A stretch of 64,000 nt of DNA from Haemophilus influenzae (GCF_001457655.1 NZ_LN831035.1:620001-684000); one strand, 5' to 3'; shown: positions 36,383 to 44,092, counted from the stretch's first letter. The notes: generated by a model not told the origin, from the sequence alone. Numbers and translations: made by a program.

Positions 36383-37231
36383 TTATTTTGAATATTTACA
36401 GCAACGATTATCAAATTTATCTTTTAGTTTTAATAATTTTTCTTTCGATGCTGGTTTCGGCAAGTTGTTTCTAACATTGCTTCGCTTTTGCGCTCTGGCA
36501 ATTTTATCACCAAAATATCTAACAAATAATTCATAGTCCGGTTTAGCTTCAGGTTCTATTTGGTAGTAGGCAATTTTGCCATAAATTGCACATAGCCAGT
36601 CAGCACACTGAATCGTTTGATAAAGCTCGCTATCTACTTGCATAGGAGCTTCTATAAGTTGATACCTTCCGTTTTGGTGCATTTCATATATTGACCTTTT
36701 CACCAAATCAGCACTTCCTTCGCTATCGTCCATGAAGATTAAAAAATGTGCTTCTTCAGAATGAAATTCATCATCTAATCTTTTTATTATCTCTGTTAGG
36801 CTAGATTTATAAACCTCTTGTGGGTTATGCTGCTCTGGGTTTCTAAATTTAGCCTCACCAACATAAAATAAAAAACCGCCCTTTGACGTTATCCTATTAA
36901 TTATTCTTGAAGTTGATTCAACAATGAGTTGTTTATATTTTTTTAAGTTGATCACTGAATATTGTTTAGAGCCTTTCTTTTCCCATGTGGATAATTGAAA
37001 TCTCTCGCCTTTACTTCTTGCTTTTTCTTTCGCTTGTTTTATATCAAAATTTTCAAATAACTTAAGCTTTAACTCAAAAAAGAATGAGGAAAACGGGCGA
37101 ACAGCGTTAATAGGTAAGACAAAACCACCAAGACCGAAAGCAGGGTGAGTGTTATGTTTTGGATGAGTTGATGATAAGTAAGGGCCTATATGACCAAATT
37201 CATCAAGATAGACGATGTAGGTTTTAGACAT
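36383..37231 (-). CDS. DUF3800-domain protein in the lambda rex position
   Basis: A 282-residue protein starting MSKTYIVYLDEFGHIGPYLS. The YLDEFG motif and the later acidic motif FLIFMDDSEGSADL are the hallmark of DUF3800, a family thought to have an RNase H-like fold with conserved carboxylates. C-terminal QTIQCADWLCAIYGKI is also typical. The gene lies just downstream of the repressor on the same strand, like lambda rexAB, so it is likely expressed in lysogens. Its 5' leader can fold into nested stems. Function is unknown; a defence or exclusion role is inference. Confidence 0.82.
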   Translation of the reverse strand: MSKTYIVYLDEFGHIGPYLSSTHPKHNTHPAFGLGGFVLPINAVRPFSSFFFELKLKLFENFDIKQAKEKARSKGERFQLSTWEKKGSKQYSVINLKKYKQLIVESTSRIINRITSKGGFLFYVGEAKFRNPEQHNPQEVYKSSLTEIIKRLDDEFHSEEAHFLIFMDDSEGSADLVKRSIYEMHQNGRYQLIEAPMQVDSELYQTIQCADWLCAIYGKIAYYQIEPEAKPDYELFVRYFGDKIARAQKRSNVRNNLPKPASKEKLLKLKDKFDNRCCKYSK

Positions 37232-37236
37232 GATTT

Positions 37237-37287
37237 TGATTCCAAATACACGGAAGCCCAATCTAAAATGATCGGGCCCCGGAATCA
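37237..37287 (-). ncRNA. Nested-stem RNA leader upstream of the DUF3800 gene
   Basis: On the minus strand TGATTCC (37,287-37,281) pairs perfectly with GGAATCA (37,243-37,237). Inside it GCCCGATC pairs with GATTGGGC around a 6-nt loop (8 bp, one G-T). The outer 3' arm GGAATCA is the only purine-rich ribosome-site candidate, 6 nt before the ATG. The fold could hide the start. Several conserved RNA motifs named after DUF3800 genes are known; membership here is untested. Confidence 0.5.
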
Positions 37288-37401
37288 GCAGCAAACATAA
37301 CATTTCAGTTACATCTGCCTCTGACCACGAATATTAAACATGCAGTTTTAATTTGTCAAGCTAAATTTAGCTTTATTTTTAATTGCACGTTTGCCTTTAA
37401 T

Positions 37402-37460
37402 ATTTAATTATAACTATTTAATTATAACTATTTAATTATAACTATTTAATTATAACTATT
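37402..37460. repeat. Four tandem 14-bp AT repeats
   Basis: Exact tandem copies of ATTTAATTATAACT begin at 37,402, 37,416, 37,430 and 37,444, plus 3 extra bases. They sit between the repressor stop and the DUF3800 leader. Confidence 0.9.
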
Positions 37461-37505
37461 GTGTTAATCATTGATGGCAACCATTGACTGCACCATTTAG
37501 AGCAG

Positions 37506-38207
37506 TTAAAGGTTTACTGCCTCTATATGGATAGTGCGGATAAATCTACCAATGAATTTAGCGTTTTCGCACACATCATCGCTTATCTGTTCTGGTGGAT
37601 ATATTTCATTGTCCGAAATCATACGATAACCGCCTCCGATCATCTTCTGAATACGTTTAATGAATAATGCACCGTCAATAGCAAAAGCATATATGCCATC
37701 GCCACAATAAGCATTTACTTTAGTGTCAAGGAACACAATATCGCCTTTTCTAATAGTAGGATCCATTGAATCTGTTGGCACGTTTACAAGGCAAATTCCA
37801 TCTGCCGACTTCTTACCCACTAATTGAGCAATGCCCTCATCTGTCAAAAATAGACTAGAGATTATTTCAGGGTAATCAGAGTTCTCAAATCCGTTCAATC
37901 CTGCCGCCGCTCTTACATCATAGTAATCAATGCGGTGCTTGTGTAACAAATCAGGCTCACTGCTTACAAGCTGCTTATCAAGACCGCTATTATCAACAAT
38001 ATCATCGTCACGGTCACCAACGCCAATGCTTAACCAAGCAACACTAACGCCAAGAGCAGAGGCAAGTTTCGCTATATGTATTGTATTTCCGCCATTTTCA
38101 ATCTTAGTGATTGAGTTCTGACTAATTCCAACTAGATCCCCAAGTTCCTTTTGAGTAATACCAAGCTCCATTCGTCTAGCTTTTACACGTTCGCCTAGAG
38201 TTTTCAT
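37506..38207 (-). CDS. Prophage repressor (XRE helix-turn-helix plus S24 peptidase domain, C2/CI type)
   Basis: A 233-residue LexA-like repressor. The N-terminal helix-turn-helix is GITQKELGDLVGISQNSITK. The likely self-cleavage site Ala-Gly is within VRAAAGLNG near residue 104. The S24 catalytic Ser is in PTDSMDPTIRKGDIVFLD and the Lys in LFIKRIQ. It maintains lysogeny and should be inactivated by RecA-stimulated autocleavage on DNA damage. It is divergent from the Cro-like gene across an operator region. Confidence 0.93.
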   Translation of the reverse strand: MKTLGERVKARRMELGITQKELGDLVGISQNSITKIENGGNTIHIAKLASALGVSVAWLSIGVGDRDDDIVDNSGLDKQLVSSEPDLLHKHRIDYYDVRAAAGLNGFENSDYPEIISSLFLTDEGIAQLVGKKSADGICLVNVPTDSMDPTIRKGDIVFLDTKVNAYCGDGIYAFAIDGALFIKRIQKMIGGGYRMISDNEIYPPEQISDDVCENAKFIGRFIRTIHIEAVNL

Positions 38208-38292
38208 TTTGTACTCCTGTTGTTTGCTTAGGATTTCGCAAAGTCTAAAACTAAAGTTTTAAAAAATCAAACAACTTTTTGTGTTTTAGTTG

Positions 38293-38330
38293 TTTACAAA
38301 TAAAAACTAAGGCTATAAAATATAGCCATA
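38293..38330 (+). promoter_or_regulatory. Rightward early promoter with palindromic operator
   Basis: TTTACA, a 17-nt spacer and TAAAAT lie upstream of the cro-like gene. The palindrome GGCTATA-AAA-TATAGCC (38,311-38,327) overlaps the -10 box, as expected for a repressor/Cro operator. Additional AAACTAA/TTAGTTT half sites lie at about 38,245-38,305. Confidence 0.55.
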
Positions 38331-38358
38331 AGTTAAAAAATGAAACAGAGGGCTATTG

Positions 38359-38571
38359 ATGAACAAGACAATTTTGAAAGCTATCAAGATTTTCAAATCT
38401 CAACAAGCATTAGCCGCAGCCTGTGGAGTTAGTCAGAACGCTGTTAGTAAATGGCTTAATGGTGGCTCAATCTCTTTGGAAAATGCTTTGAAAATCGAAA
38501 AAGCAACCAATGGAAAGGTAAAAGCGGAAATGTTTTCAAAAGAGTTTTCTAGTTTATTAGCTAGAAATTAG
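38359..38571 (+). CDS. Cro-like (YdaS-type) transcriptional regulator
   Basis: A 70-residue helix-turn-helix protein (ILKAIKIFKSQQALAAACGV, then SQNAVSKWLNGGSISLENA) of the YdaS/Cro type. The ATG after AGAGG is chosen over an adjacent TTG. Divergent orientation to the S24 repressor and the operator between them identify it as the Cro counterpart. Expected to shut off repressor synthesis in lytic growth. Confidence 0.85.
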   Translation: MNKTILKAIKIFKSQQALAAACGVSQNAVSKWLNGGSISLENALKIEKATNGKVKAEMFSKEFSSLLARN

Positions 38572-38644
38572 GCGACAAAAAAGCCCCTGCTGGAACAGAG
38601 GCTATGTATAAGTAAATCTAAATCAATACAAATACTAGGCAATT

Positions 38645-39352
38645 ATGACAAATTTAATTCCAATTAGCAACAATCACATTTCAGGCAATGAAGTTAAAAC
38701 TGTGAACGCAAGAGAATTGCATTTATTTCTTGACGTATCCACGCGTTTTTCAGATTGGATCCAAAGACGAATTTCTGAATATGGATTTGTTGAAAATCAA
38801 GACTTTGTGGTTTTACTCAAAAATGAGAAAAACCCTATTGGCGGTCGCCCATCAAGAGAATGGTTTATTTCCATCGATATGGCAAAAGAATTATCAATGG
38901 TTGAGCGAAACGAAAAAGGAAAGCAAGCCAGACAATATTTTATTGAGATGGAAAAAGTTGCTAAAAATCAACAAAAACCAACTGCACTTATTCCGCAATC
39001 TTTTTCTGAGGCGTTGATGTTAGCCGCTCAGTTACAAGCAGAAAAAGAGCGTAATGCGCCTAAAGTCGCTTTTGTTGATCACTATGTGGAAGTAGGGACG
39101 AGTAAATCATTTCGTGAGACGGCGAAGATTTTAAAAATGCCTGAGCGTGCATTGGTCAATCGCTTGGTGGAAGATAAATATTTGTATCGTCAATCGGGCG
39201 TGCTTTTGCCTTATCAATCGGCACACACCAAAGATCTTTTTACGGTTAAAACAGGTACCGCTGAACACGGTCACAATTACACACAGACACGCGTAACAAG
39301 CAAAGGCATTGAATTTATTGCGTCACGTTATGCTTCGGAGTTGATGCTATGA
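38645..39352 (+). CDS. Phage antirepressor, AntA/AntB N-terminal and ANT (KilAC) C-terminal domains
   Basis: A 235-residue protein. The N-terminal AntA-type domain has TVNARELHLFLDVSTRFSDW, then IQRRISEYGF and the EWFISIDMAKELSMVERNEK block. The C-terminal KilAC/ANT domain has VGTSKSFRETAKILKMPERA and LYRQSGVLLPYQSA. It is the first gene after cro in the rightward operon. Antirepressors of this class can inactivate phage repressors or act as DNA-binding regulators. The stop overlaps the O-like gene by an ATGA junction. Confidence 0.88.
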   Translation: MTNLIPISNNHISGNEVKTVNARELHLFLDVSTRFSDWIQRRISEYGFVENQDFVVLLKNEKNPIGGRPSREWFISIDMAKELSMVERNEKGKQARQYFIEMEKVAKNQQKPTALIPQSFSEALMLAAQLQAEKERNAPKVAFVDHYVEVGTSKSFRETAKILKMPERALVNRLVEDKYLYRQSGVLLPYQSAHTKDLFTVKTGTAEHGHNYTQTRVTSKGIEFIASRYASELML

Positions 39353-40107
39353 GTATGCGATTAATGGTTCAAGCAATGAATTGTAAGGTTGGCAATCCTG
39401 CTAGAAAACTTGTGCTTTTAAAACTAGCTGATAATGCCAATGATGATGGAATTTGTTTCCCAAGTTATCAATACATTGCCGATAAATGCGAAATGTCAAA
39501 ACGTAGCGCGATTAGTCACATTGATGATTTAATCAAAATGGGATTGGTCACCAAAAAAGCGCGAAAAAATAAAGATGGTTCAAGTGCAAATTTATATCTT
39601 TTACACCTTGAGCAGGGTAGTGAAAAATCTGCACTAGGGGGTGAAAATATTTCACTAGGTAGTGAAATATTTGCACTAGGGGGTAGTGAAAAATTTGCAC
39701 CCATAACCAGTCACTCTTTAGAACCAGTCAATGAACCTAAAAAAACTACGCAAAAAAGCGAATCTGAAATTTTGCTTGAGCGGTTTGGCATAACAGGACA
39801 GCTTGCTAAAGATTTTATTACGCATCGTAAAACCAAGCGAGGGGCAATTAGCGAAACGCAACTTAGCCGTTTGCAAAAACAAGCGGACAAAGCAGGAATT
39901 TCGATTTGTGAAGTGGTGGAGATTTGCATCGAACGCAATTGGCAGGGATTTAACGCATCTTGGGATTGGCGTGATGAGAAGCTGCGACCAAATTCACCGC
40001 ACTTAGGGCAATCACACCGCAACAAACCCAAATTTGACGATACGCAGACAGGCTGGTCTGCAGGAATGAATTTCATAGTGGACGGTACACAATGGCAAAT
40101 TCCATAA
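39349..40107 (+). CDS. Replication initiation protein, lambda O-like
   Basis: A 252-residue protein with an N-terminal winged helix (NPARKLVLLKLADNANDDGI, CFPSYQYIADKCEMSKRSAI) typical of phage O-type initiators. A central segment is encoded by four iterons (GSEKSAL, GGENISL, GSEIFAL, GGSEKFAP). The C-terminal part should contact the P helicase loader, encoded next. The arrangement copies lambda, where O binds iterons inside its own gene. Confidence 0.85.
   Translation: MSMRLMVQAMNCKVGNPARKLVLLKLADNANDDGICFPSYQYIADKCEMSKRSAISHIDDLIKMGLVTKKARKNKDGSSANLYLLHLEQGSEKSALGGENISLGSEIFALGGSEKFAPITSHSLEPVNEPKKTTQKSESEILLERFGITGQLAKDFITHRKTKRGAISETQLSRLQKQADKAGISICEVVEICIERNWQGFNASWDWRDEKLRPNSPHLGQSHRNKPKFDDTQTGWSAGMNFIVDGTQWQIP
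39616..39703 (+). other. Replication origin iterons inside the O-like gene
   Basis: Four direct repeats at a 21-bp spacing begin at 39,616, 39,637, 39,658 and 39,679. Each contains GGTAGTGAAA-like and TTTGCACTA-like halves. They are in frame and make a heptapeptide repeat. Position within the initiator gene matches the lambda origin. Confidence 0.75.
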
Positions 40108-40727
40108 CACAAAACCAAATTAACACGCTCCCACCAGAACGCACACAGCGTGCGGAAGAGACGATTAACTGGCTCTTTCAAGAGCTTAAATCGATTTTTC
40201 CTGGTTGGCGTGCAGCCTTTGAAACCGAAGCGGATTATCTCTCTGCTAAAAAAACTTGGTTGCGTGTGTTGGTACGAGAAAAAATTACGAGACCTCAGTT
40301 GGAGAATGGGATTTGTGAAGCGGAAAAATCGCTTGATAAATTTTTACCTAGCGTAGGGTTGTTTGTTTATTGGTGCAAAGCCTACGACTATCACGCACTA
40401 GGTTTACCGAACGAAGCGGAACTATACCAACGTTATAACACTTTCTTAGGCTATGCCCGATTCAATCGGGATGAATTTCAATATCGTTCAAAAGTGGAAT
40501 TTTGGTTGCTTAAAAATCTGTACGAAAAGTGCAAGAAAAAATCGGAAGAGGACACGTTGAAAGCTATTCCGAAATTACTCATAGAAGCGGCAGAAAAAGT
40601 GCGGTCGAATTTTCCTTTTGAGGATATTCCGAAAATGATTCCAGTAAAACCAAGTTTTTACGATAAAGCGAAGGCTGATAAGGCGCGCGATAGCTTGATG
40701 GCAATGATGAAAGGGGTATTGCAATGA
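40092..40727 (+). CDS. Replication protein P (helicase loader)
   Basis: A 211-residue protein of the phage P family that recruits the host DnaB helicase to the origin. Typical stretches are FQELKSIFPGWRAAFETEAD, KTWLRVLVREKITRPQLENG and KFLPSVGLFVYWCKA. It starts inside the end of the O-like gene (16-nt overlap), so translation is coupled. Confidence 0.9.
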   Translation: MANSITQNQINTLPPERTQRAEETINWLFQELKSIFPGWRAAFETEADYLSAKKTWLRVLVREKITRPQLENGICEAEKSLDKFLPSVGLFVYWCKAYDYHALGLPNEAELYQRYNTFLGYARFNRDEFQYRSKVEFWLLKNLYEKCKKKSEEDTLKAIPKLLIEAAEKVRSNFPFEDIPKMIPVKPSFYDKAKADKARDSLMAMMKGVLQ

Positions 40728-40948
40728 CAAGCTACAAATGCCCAAAGTGCGGTGCGGAATTAGAGGATTTTTATACGCCAGATTATTTTATATCGAGCAG
40801 CGAATGGGATGACGATCGTTTTCGTTGTAACGGTCACTTAATTGAGCCGATACCGTTTCCGCAGGTAAGTAAATACAGCGCAGTAAATCGAACAAAATCT
40901 TGCGGTTATTTTGGGTTGGAAGATTTAGGTGTGGAGTATAAAGAATGA
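40724..40948 (+). CDS. Small zinc-ribbon-like protein
   Basis: A 74-residue protein starting MTSYKCPKCGAELEDFYTPD. It has one CxxC knuckle plus later single cysteines (FRCNGHL, KSCGYFG), so a full C4 zinc site is plausible but not certain. It overlaps P by 4 nt. Such proteins occur in nin-type regions; role unknown. Confidence 0.7.
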   Translation: MTSYKCPKCGAELEDFYTPDYFISSSEWDDDRFRCNGHLIEPIPFPQVSKYSAVNRTKSCGYFGLEDLGVEYKE

Positions 40949-40984
40949 GTATTGCGATGTTATTCAAGCGTTGGGAATGATGTT

Positions 40985-41404
40985 ATGAGCCAATACAAAC
41001 CTTTCTTTTTACGCGATCAACGCATTAAAAATAATTGCTTGGATTTAATCAAAGAGCTGCCAACGGACGATAAAAAGCCGTTGGTAGTGAAAATCCAACC
41101 GATAACACGCTCACTTGAGCAGAACTCAAAACTTCACGCACTACTAAGCGATATATCAAAACAGTGCGAATTTAACGGTAAAAAGCGAGACATCGACACT
41201 TGGAAGATGATTATGGTATCGGCTCACAAAATTGCAACAGGTGGACAGGCTGAAATGGTAATCGGATTAGAGGGTGAAGTAATCAACCTACGAGAAAGTA
41301 CCGCTCAAATGAGCGTAAAACGATTAGCAAGCCTTATCGAATATGTTCAATCATGGGGCGTGCAAAATGGCGTGAGATTTAACGATAGATGGGGATTTAA
41401 ATGA
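40985..41404 (+). CDS. ninB: NinB-like recombination protein
   Basis: A 139-residue member of the NinB (lambda Orf) family, which binds single-stranded DNA and helps load recombination functions. The core is ITRSLEQNSKLHALLSDISK, then IDTWKMIMVSAHKIATG, and SVKRLASLIEYVQSWGVQNG at the end. The internal ATG (MSQYKPFFLRD) is preferred to one 11 codons upstream because the family starts there. Confidence 0.87.
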   Translation: MSQYKPFFLRDQRIKNNCLDLIKELPTDDKKPLVVKIQPITRSLEQNSKLHALLSDISKQCEFNGKKRDIDTWKMIMVSAHKIATGGQAEMVIGLEGEVINLRESTAQMSVKRLASLIEYVQSWGVQNGVRFNDRWGFK

Positions 41405-41493
41405 AACGCTTAAACGATGATGAGATTTTGGAGTTAAAAATTGTACTTTTGATTGCGGCAGTTTGGGTTATTTTTAATATGGTATTTGGCTAA
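41401..41493 (+). CDS. Tiny membrane protein
   Basis: Encodes 30 residues, MKRLNDDEILELKIVLLIAA then VWVIFNMVFG, with one membrane helix. It is joined to ninB upstream by an ATGA overlap and to ninG downstream by a TAATG junction. The coupling on both sides argues that it is translated. Below the size limit of most gene callers. Confidence 0.55.
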   Translation: MKRLNDDEILELKIVLLIAAVWVIFNMVFG

Positions 41494-42029
41494 TGGCGAA
41501 AGAGTATAAATGCAAAGTTTGTGGCAAAGCGTTTGTAAAAACCTTTAGCTCGACACAAAAAGTTTGCTCGCCTGAATGTGCGATTAAATTAGCCCGAGAT
41601 AATGCGCAAAAAGCACAGGAACGAGCAGAGAAGAAAAAGCAAAGGGAACGTAAGGCTAAATTAAAAAGTCGTTCAGAATGGCTGAAAGAGGCGCAATCAG
41701 CATTTAATAAATTTATCCGTCTGAGAGATAAAAACGAACCCTGTATCAGTTGCGGTCGGTATCATCAAGGGCAATACCACGCAGGGCATTATCGGAGTGT
41801 GGGGGCTTGCCCTGAATTACGATTTTGTGAGCTAAACGTACACAAACAATGTGCACCCTGTAATGATCACAAAAGCGGAAATATCATTGAGTACCGAATC
41901 AATCTCGTCAATAAAATCGGTGCGGATAAGGTGGCTTGGTTAGAACGGCAAGACCACGAACCGAAGAAATACACCATTGAAGATTGCAAGGCGATGATTA
42001 AGTATTACAAGGCAAAATTAAGGAGTTAG
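41493..42029 (+). CDS. ninG: NinG-like recombination protein
   Basis: A 178-residue member of the lambda NinG (Rap) family, a structure-specific Holliday-junction/D-loop nuclease. Zinc-binding cysteines occur in YKCKVCGKAF, VCSPECAIKLAR, NEPCISCGRYH and CAPCNDHKSG. The HNH-like stretch YHAGHYRSVGACPELRF and NVHKQCAPCNDHKSGN are diagnostic. Confidence 0.92.
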   Translation: MAKEYKCKVCGKAFVKTFSSTQKVCSPECAIKLARDNAQKAQERAEKKKQRERKAKLKSRSEWLKEAQSAFNKFIRLRDKNEPCISCGRYHQGQYHAGHYRSVGACPELRFCELNVHKQCAPCNDHKSGNIIEYRINLVNKIGADKVAWLERQDHEPKKYTIEDCKAMIKYYKAKLRS

Positions 42030-42037
42030 AGGAATAA

Positions 42038-42556
42038 ATGCGTAAATTTAGCGAATTATCAGAACTAACGATTGAACAAGAAGAATTTGTTGACCGTTAT
42101 ATGTATCAATGGGGTGCTTGGGTGCGCAGCGGTAGGCTTGATAAACCGCAATTAAATATTATTGCAAAACTAATGCAATCAGTCATTCCTGCAGAGCCAA
42201 ATGAACCAATTTGCGATGATGAAACTGGGTTTATGATTAGTCAAACCATTGAAATGTTTTTTAAGAAAAATGACCAAATCTTACACTTTATTGTGTTTGC
42301 TTATTATGTAAACAAAAGAACAATCAATTTTATAGCAGAACACCTACACGGCAAATCCAAAGCTAAGGAAATGAGACCTTGTGCAGGTAAATCTAACGTA
42401 AGAGTGCCAAGTTTTAGGACAATCTATCGTGAAGTCGAAAAAGAGATACACTTTGCAAAAGCAATAATTCACGAACTGCTTATAACTTGCTTTATTATTC
42501 AGAGAACTAGCAGGGAACGTGCAACAAATATCAAAAAAATCAAAATTACATATTGA
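42038..42556 (+). CDS. Putative late antiterminator (Q-like)
   Basis: A 172-residue protein (FVDRYMYQWGAWVRSGRLDK; MFFKKNDQILHFIVFAYYVN; basic C-terminus). The N-terminal W-G-x-W pattern and the position after ninG, directly before a consensus promoter, a terminator and the lysis genes, are those of Q antiterminators. No zinc knuckle is present, so it would belong to the Q class without one. The identification relies mostly on position. Confidence 0.6.
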   Translation: MRKFSELSELTIEQEEFVDRYMYQWGAWVRSGRLDKPQLNIIAKLMQSVIPAEPNEPICDDETGFMISQTIEMFFKKNDQILHFIVFAYYVNKRTINFIAEHLHGKSKAKEMRPCAGKSNVRVPSFRTIYREVEKEIHFAKAIIHELLITCFIIQRTSRERATNIKKIKITY

Positions 42557-42581
42557 CATATTTGGCAAAGTGTCATACTAT
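42553..42581 (+). promoter_or_regulatory. Late promoter (pR'-like), consensus sigma-70
   Basis: TTGACA (42,553-42,558), exactly 17 nt, and TACTAT (42,576-42,581). The -35 box overlaps the stop of the Q-like gene, and a strong terminator lies about 55 nt downstream, the layout of lambda pR'-tR'. Confidence 0.75.
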
Positions 42582-42634
42582 TTAGATGTATGGTGGTCGC
42601 AGTATAAGTAGTGAACACCTAAATTGATTTTTAC

Positions 42635-42667
42635 AGCCCTGATCGGAAACGGTCGGGGCTTTTTGTT
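42635..42667 (+). terminator. Leader terminator (tR'-like)
   Basis: AGCCCTGATC / GGTCGGGGCT stem of 10 bp (two G-T pairs), GGAAAC loop, then TTTTTGTT. It should stop late transcripts unless the Q-like protein acts. Confidence 0.75.
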
Positions 42668-42677
42668 ATCAAACTAT

Positions 42678-42751
42678 AAGGGCGTAGTCTAATGGTAAGA
42701 CAGCGGTCTCCAAAACCGCTAATTGAGGTTCGATTCCTTGCGCCTTTGCCA
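42678..42751 (+). tRNA. Phage-encoded tRNA-Trp (anticodon CCA)
   Basis: A 74-nt cloverleaf. Acceptor AAGGGCG pairs with CGCCTTT (one G-T), the D-arm is GTCT/AGAC, and the anticodon stem GCGGT/ACCGC has loop CTCCAAA giving CCA. The T-loop is TTCGATT and CCA is encoded. The T-stem is weak (two G-T pairs). It lies between two terminators in the late leader, so it would be made from the late promoter after antitermination. Confidence 0.85.
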
Positions 42752-42758
42752 CATCACA

Positions 42759-42786
42759 AGCTCACGTTAATGCGTGGGCTTTTTTT
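42759..42786 (+). terminator. Second terminator after tRNA-Trp
   Basis: AGCTCACG / CGTGGGCT stem (8 bp, one G-T), TTAATG loop, seven Ts. Confidence 0.7.
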
Positions 42787-42816
42787 ATCAGCCCTGTAAA
42801 TGGGTGGAGTGTAAAA

Positions 42817-43068
42817 ATGTTAAAAGATGCAGGAAGCCAAAGTATTTTTTGGTCTGGCTTTGGTGCGTTCTGGGCAATGTATTCATTTCAAGAATGGCTG
42901 GCTATTATGGGGCTTGTTATAGGTTTAATAAGTGGTCTCGTGAATATGTATGCTAAATGCCAAGAAGGGAAAGTTAGAAAAAATGAAGAACGGCGTGCAG
43001 AAGAAATACACCGTGTGAAAATGAAACGATTGTCTTTAGGATTTGATGATGATTTTGACAAAAACTAG
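42817..43068 (+). CDS. Holin
   Basis: An 83-residue protein with two membrane helices (SIFWSGFGAFWAMYSFQEWL; AIMGLVIGLISGLVNMYA) and a charged C-terminal tail, the class II holin plan seen in HP1-type and related phages. GGTGGAG precedes the ATG. Directly followed by the endolysin gene (26-nt overlap), it sets lysis timing by collapsing the membrane potential that holds the SAR endolysin. Confidence 0.85.
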   Translation: MLKDAGSQSIFWSGFGAFWAMYSFQEWLAIMGLVIGLISGLVNMYAKCQEGKVRKNEERRAEEIHRVKMKRLSLGFDDDFDKN

Positions 43069-43591
43069 GAAAGCTCTTGGTGTTTGTTCTGTGATTACGG
43101 TAATGGGATTAATGTATGCTCAGTTCGGTGGCGAGCTAAGATTAAGTCCTGTAGGTGCTGAAATTATTGGGAATGCCGAGGGTTGCAGACGTGATCCGTA
43201 TCAATGCCCTGCGGATGTTTTGACCGTTGGAATTGGTTCAACTGAATATGGTGGTAAGAAAATCAATCCAAAACACCGTTACACAGATTTGGAAATTGCC
43301 GAACGTTGGAAGAATGATATTGTGATTGCTGAACGATGTGTGAATAAATATGGTAATGGCGAGATGTTACCGCAATCGGTATTTGATTCTGCGGTGTCAA
43401 TCACTTTTAATGTGGGTTGTGGGGCAGTAAGCAAATCTACGATGTTTAAATATCTTCGAGCAAAACAATATGAAAAGGCTTGTGGCGAATTTCCTAGATG
43501 GGTGTATGCCAGTGGTAAAAAATTAGCAGGTTTGGTGGTTCGCCGAGAAAAAGAGAAAGCATTATGTTTAGCCGATTTGAAACTGCCATAA
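43043..43591 (+). CDS. SAR endolysin (GH24 lysozyme)
   Basis: A 182-residue phage lysozyme. The N-terminal helix (ALGVCSVITVMGLMYAQFGG) is a weakly hydrophobic signal-anchor-release segment. The GH24 core follows, with catalytic Glu in IIGNAEGCRRDPY and the E-(8)-D/C-(5)-T arrangement in CPADVLTVGIGST, then FDSAVSITFNVGCGA. Several cysteines suggest disulfide control on release, as in P1 Lyz or R21. Confidence 0.93.
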   Translation: MMMILTKTRKALGVCSVITVMGLMYAQFGGELRLSPVGAEIIGNAEGCRRDPYQCPADVLTVGIGSTEYGGKKINPKHRYTDLEIAERWKNDIVIAERCVNKYGNGEMLPQSVFDSAVSITFNVGCGAVSKSTMFKYLRAKQYEKACGEFPRWVYASGKKLAGLVVRREKEKALCLADLKLP

Positions 43592-43899
43592 AATTGACCG
43601 CACTTTGTTTGATTTTGGGCTTGTGTGGTTGGACTTGGTTTCAATCTCAGAAGATAAGTAGTTTAAAAGCCGAGAACCAAGCTCAAGCCCAAACTATCCA
43701 GCAGCAAGAAGATGCGAACAAGGCATTGGCTATTACGCTACAACAAGAGCGTGATGCAGTTATTGAGCAACAAGAGCGTAATAATGAGATAGAAAGGATA
43801 GCAACAGAAAATGCTGAATCAGTTAAAACAATCATTAAGACTCAACCTTGCGCTCACACTCGTTTGCCTCAGTCTGTTCTTGACCGCTTGTACAAATAA
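43564..43899 (+). CDS. Inner-membrane spanin subunit (Rz-like)
   Basis: A 111-residue protein with an N-terminal helix ([20 protein letters not shown]) and a periplasmic coiled coil ([40 protein letters not shown]). It overlaps the lysozyme gene by 28 nt and contains the start of the outer spanin in another frame. The pair links and fuses the two membranes in the last step of lysis. Confidence 0.88.
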   Translation: MFSRFETAIKLTALCLILGLCGWTWFQSQKISSLKAENQAQAQTIQQQEDANKALAITLQQERDAVIEQQERNNEIERIATENAESVKTIIKTQPCAHTRLPQSVLDRLYK

Positions 43900-44092
43900 A
43901 ATCACGACTAAAGCAGAATATATTTATCCGCCTCAAGCCTATACTGTACCTTGTGTCAAAACAGCATTTACTGGGGAAACATACGGCGATGTAGTCATAC
44001 AGTTAGTTAAGGTAACCGCAGAGCGAGATAAGTGTGCAAGCCAAGTAGATAATCTTAATAAGTGGATTAACCAAACCAAGACCGCCAATTAA
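43811..44092 (+). CDS. Outer-membrane lipoprotein spanin subunit (Rz1-like)
   Basis: A 93-residue lipoprotein with signal [20 protein letters not shown] (lipobox LTAC, modified Cys near residue 27) and a short periplasmic domain with several prolines ([14 protein letters not shown]). It begins inside the Rz-like gene in another frame, the usual overlapped spanin plan, and extends past it. Confidence 0.87.
   Translation: MLNQLKQSLRLNLALTLVCLSLFLTACTNKITTKAEYIYPPQAYTVPCVKTAFTGETYGDVVIQLVKVTAERDKCASQVDNLNKWINQTKTAN

Noticed and set aside
37402-37460. CRISPR array
   Set aside because: Repeats are contiguous with no spacers and are very AT-rich; no cas genes are in the window.
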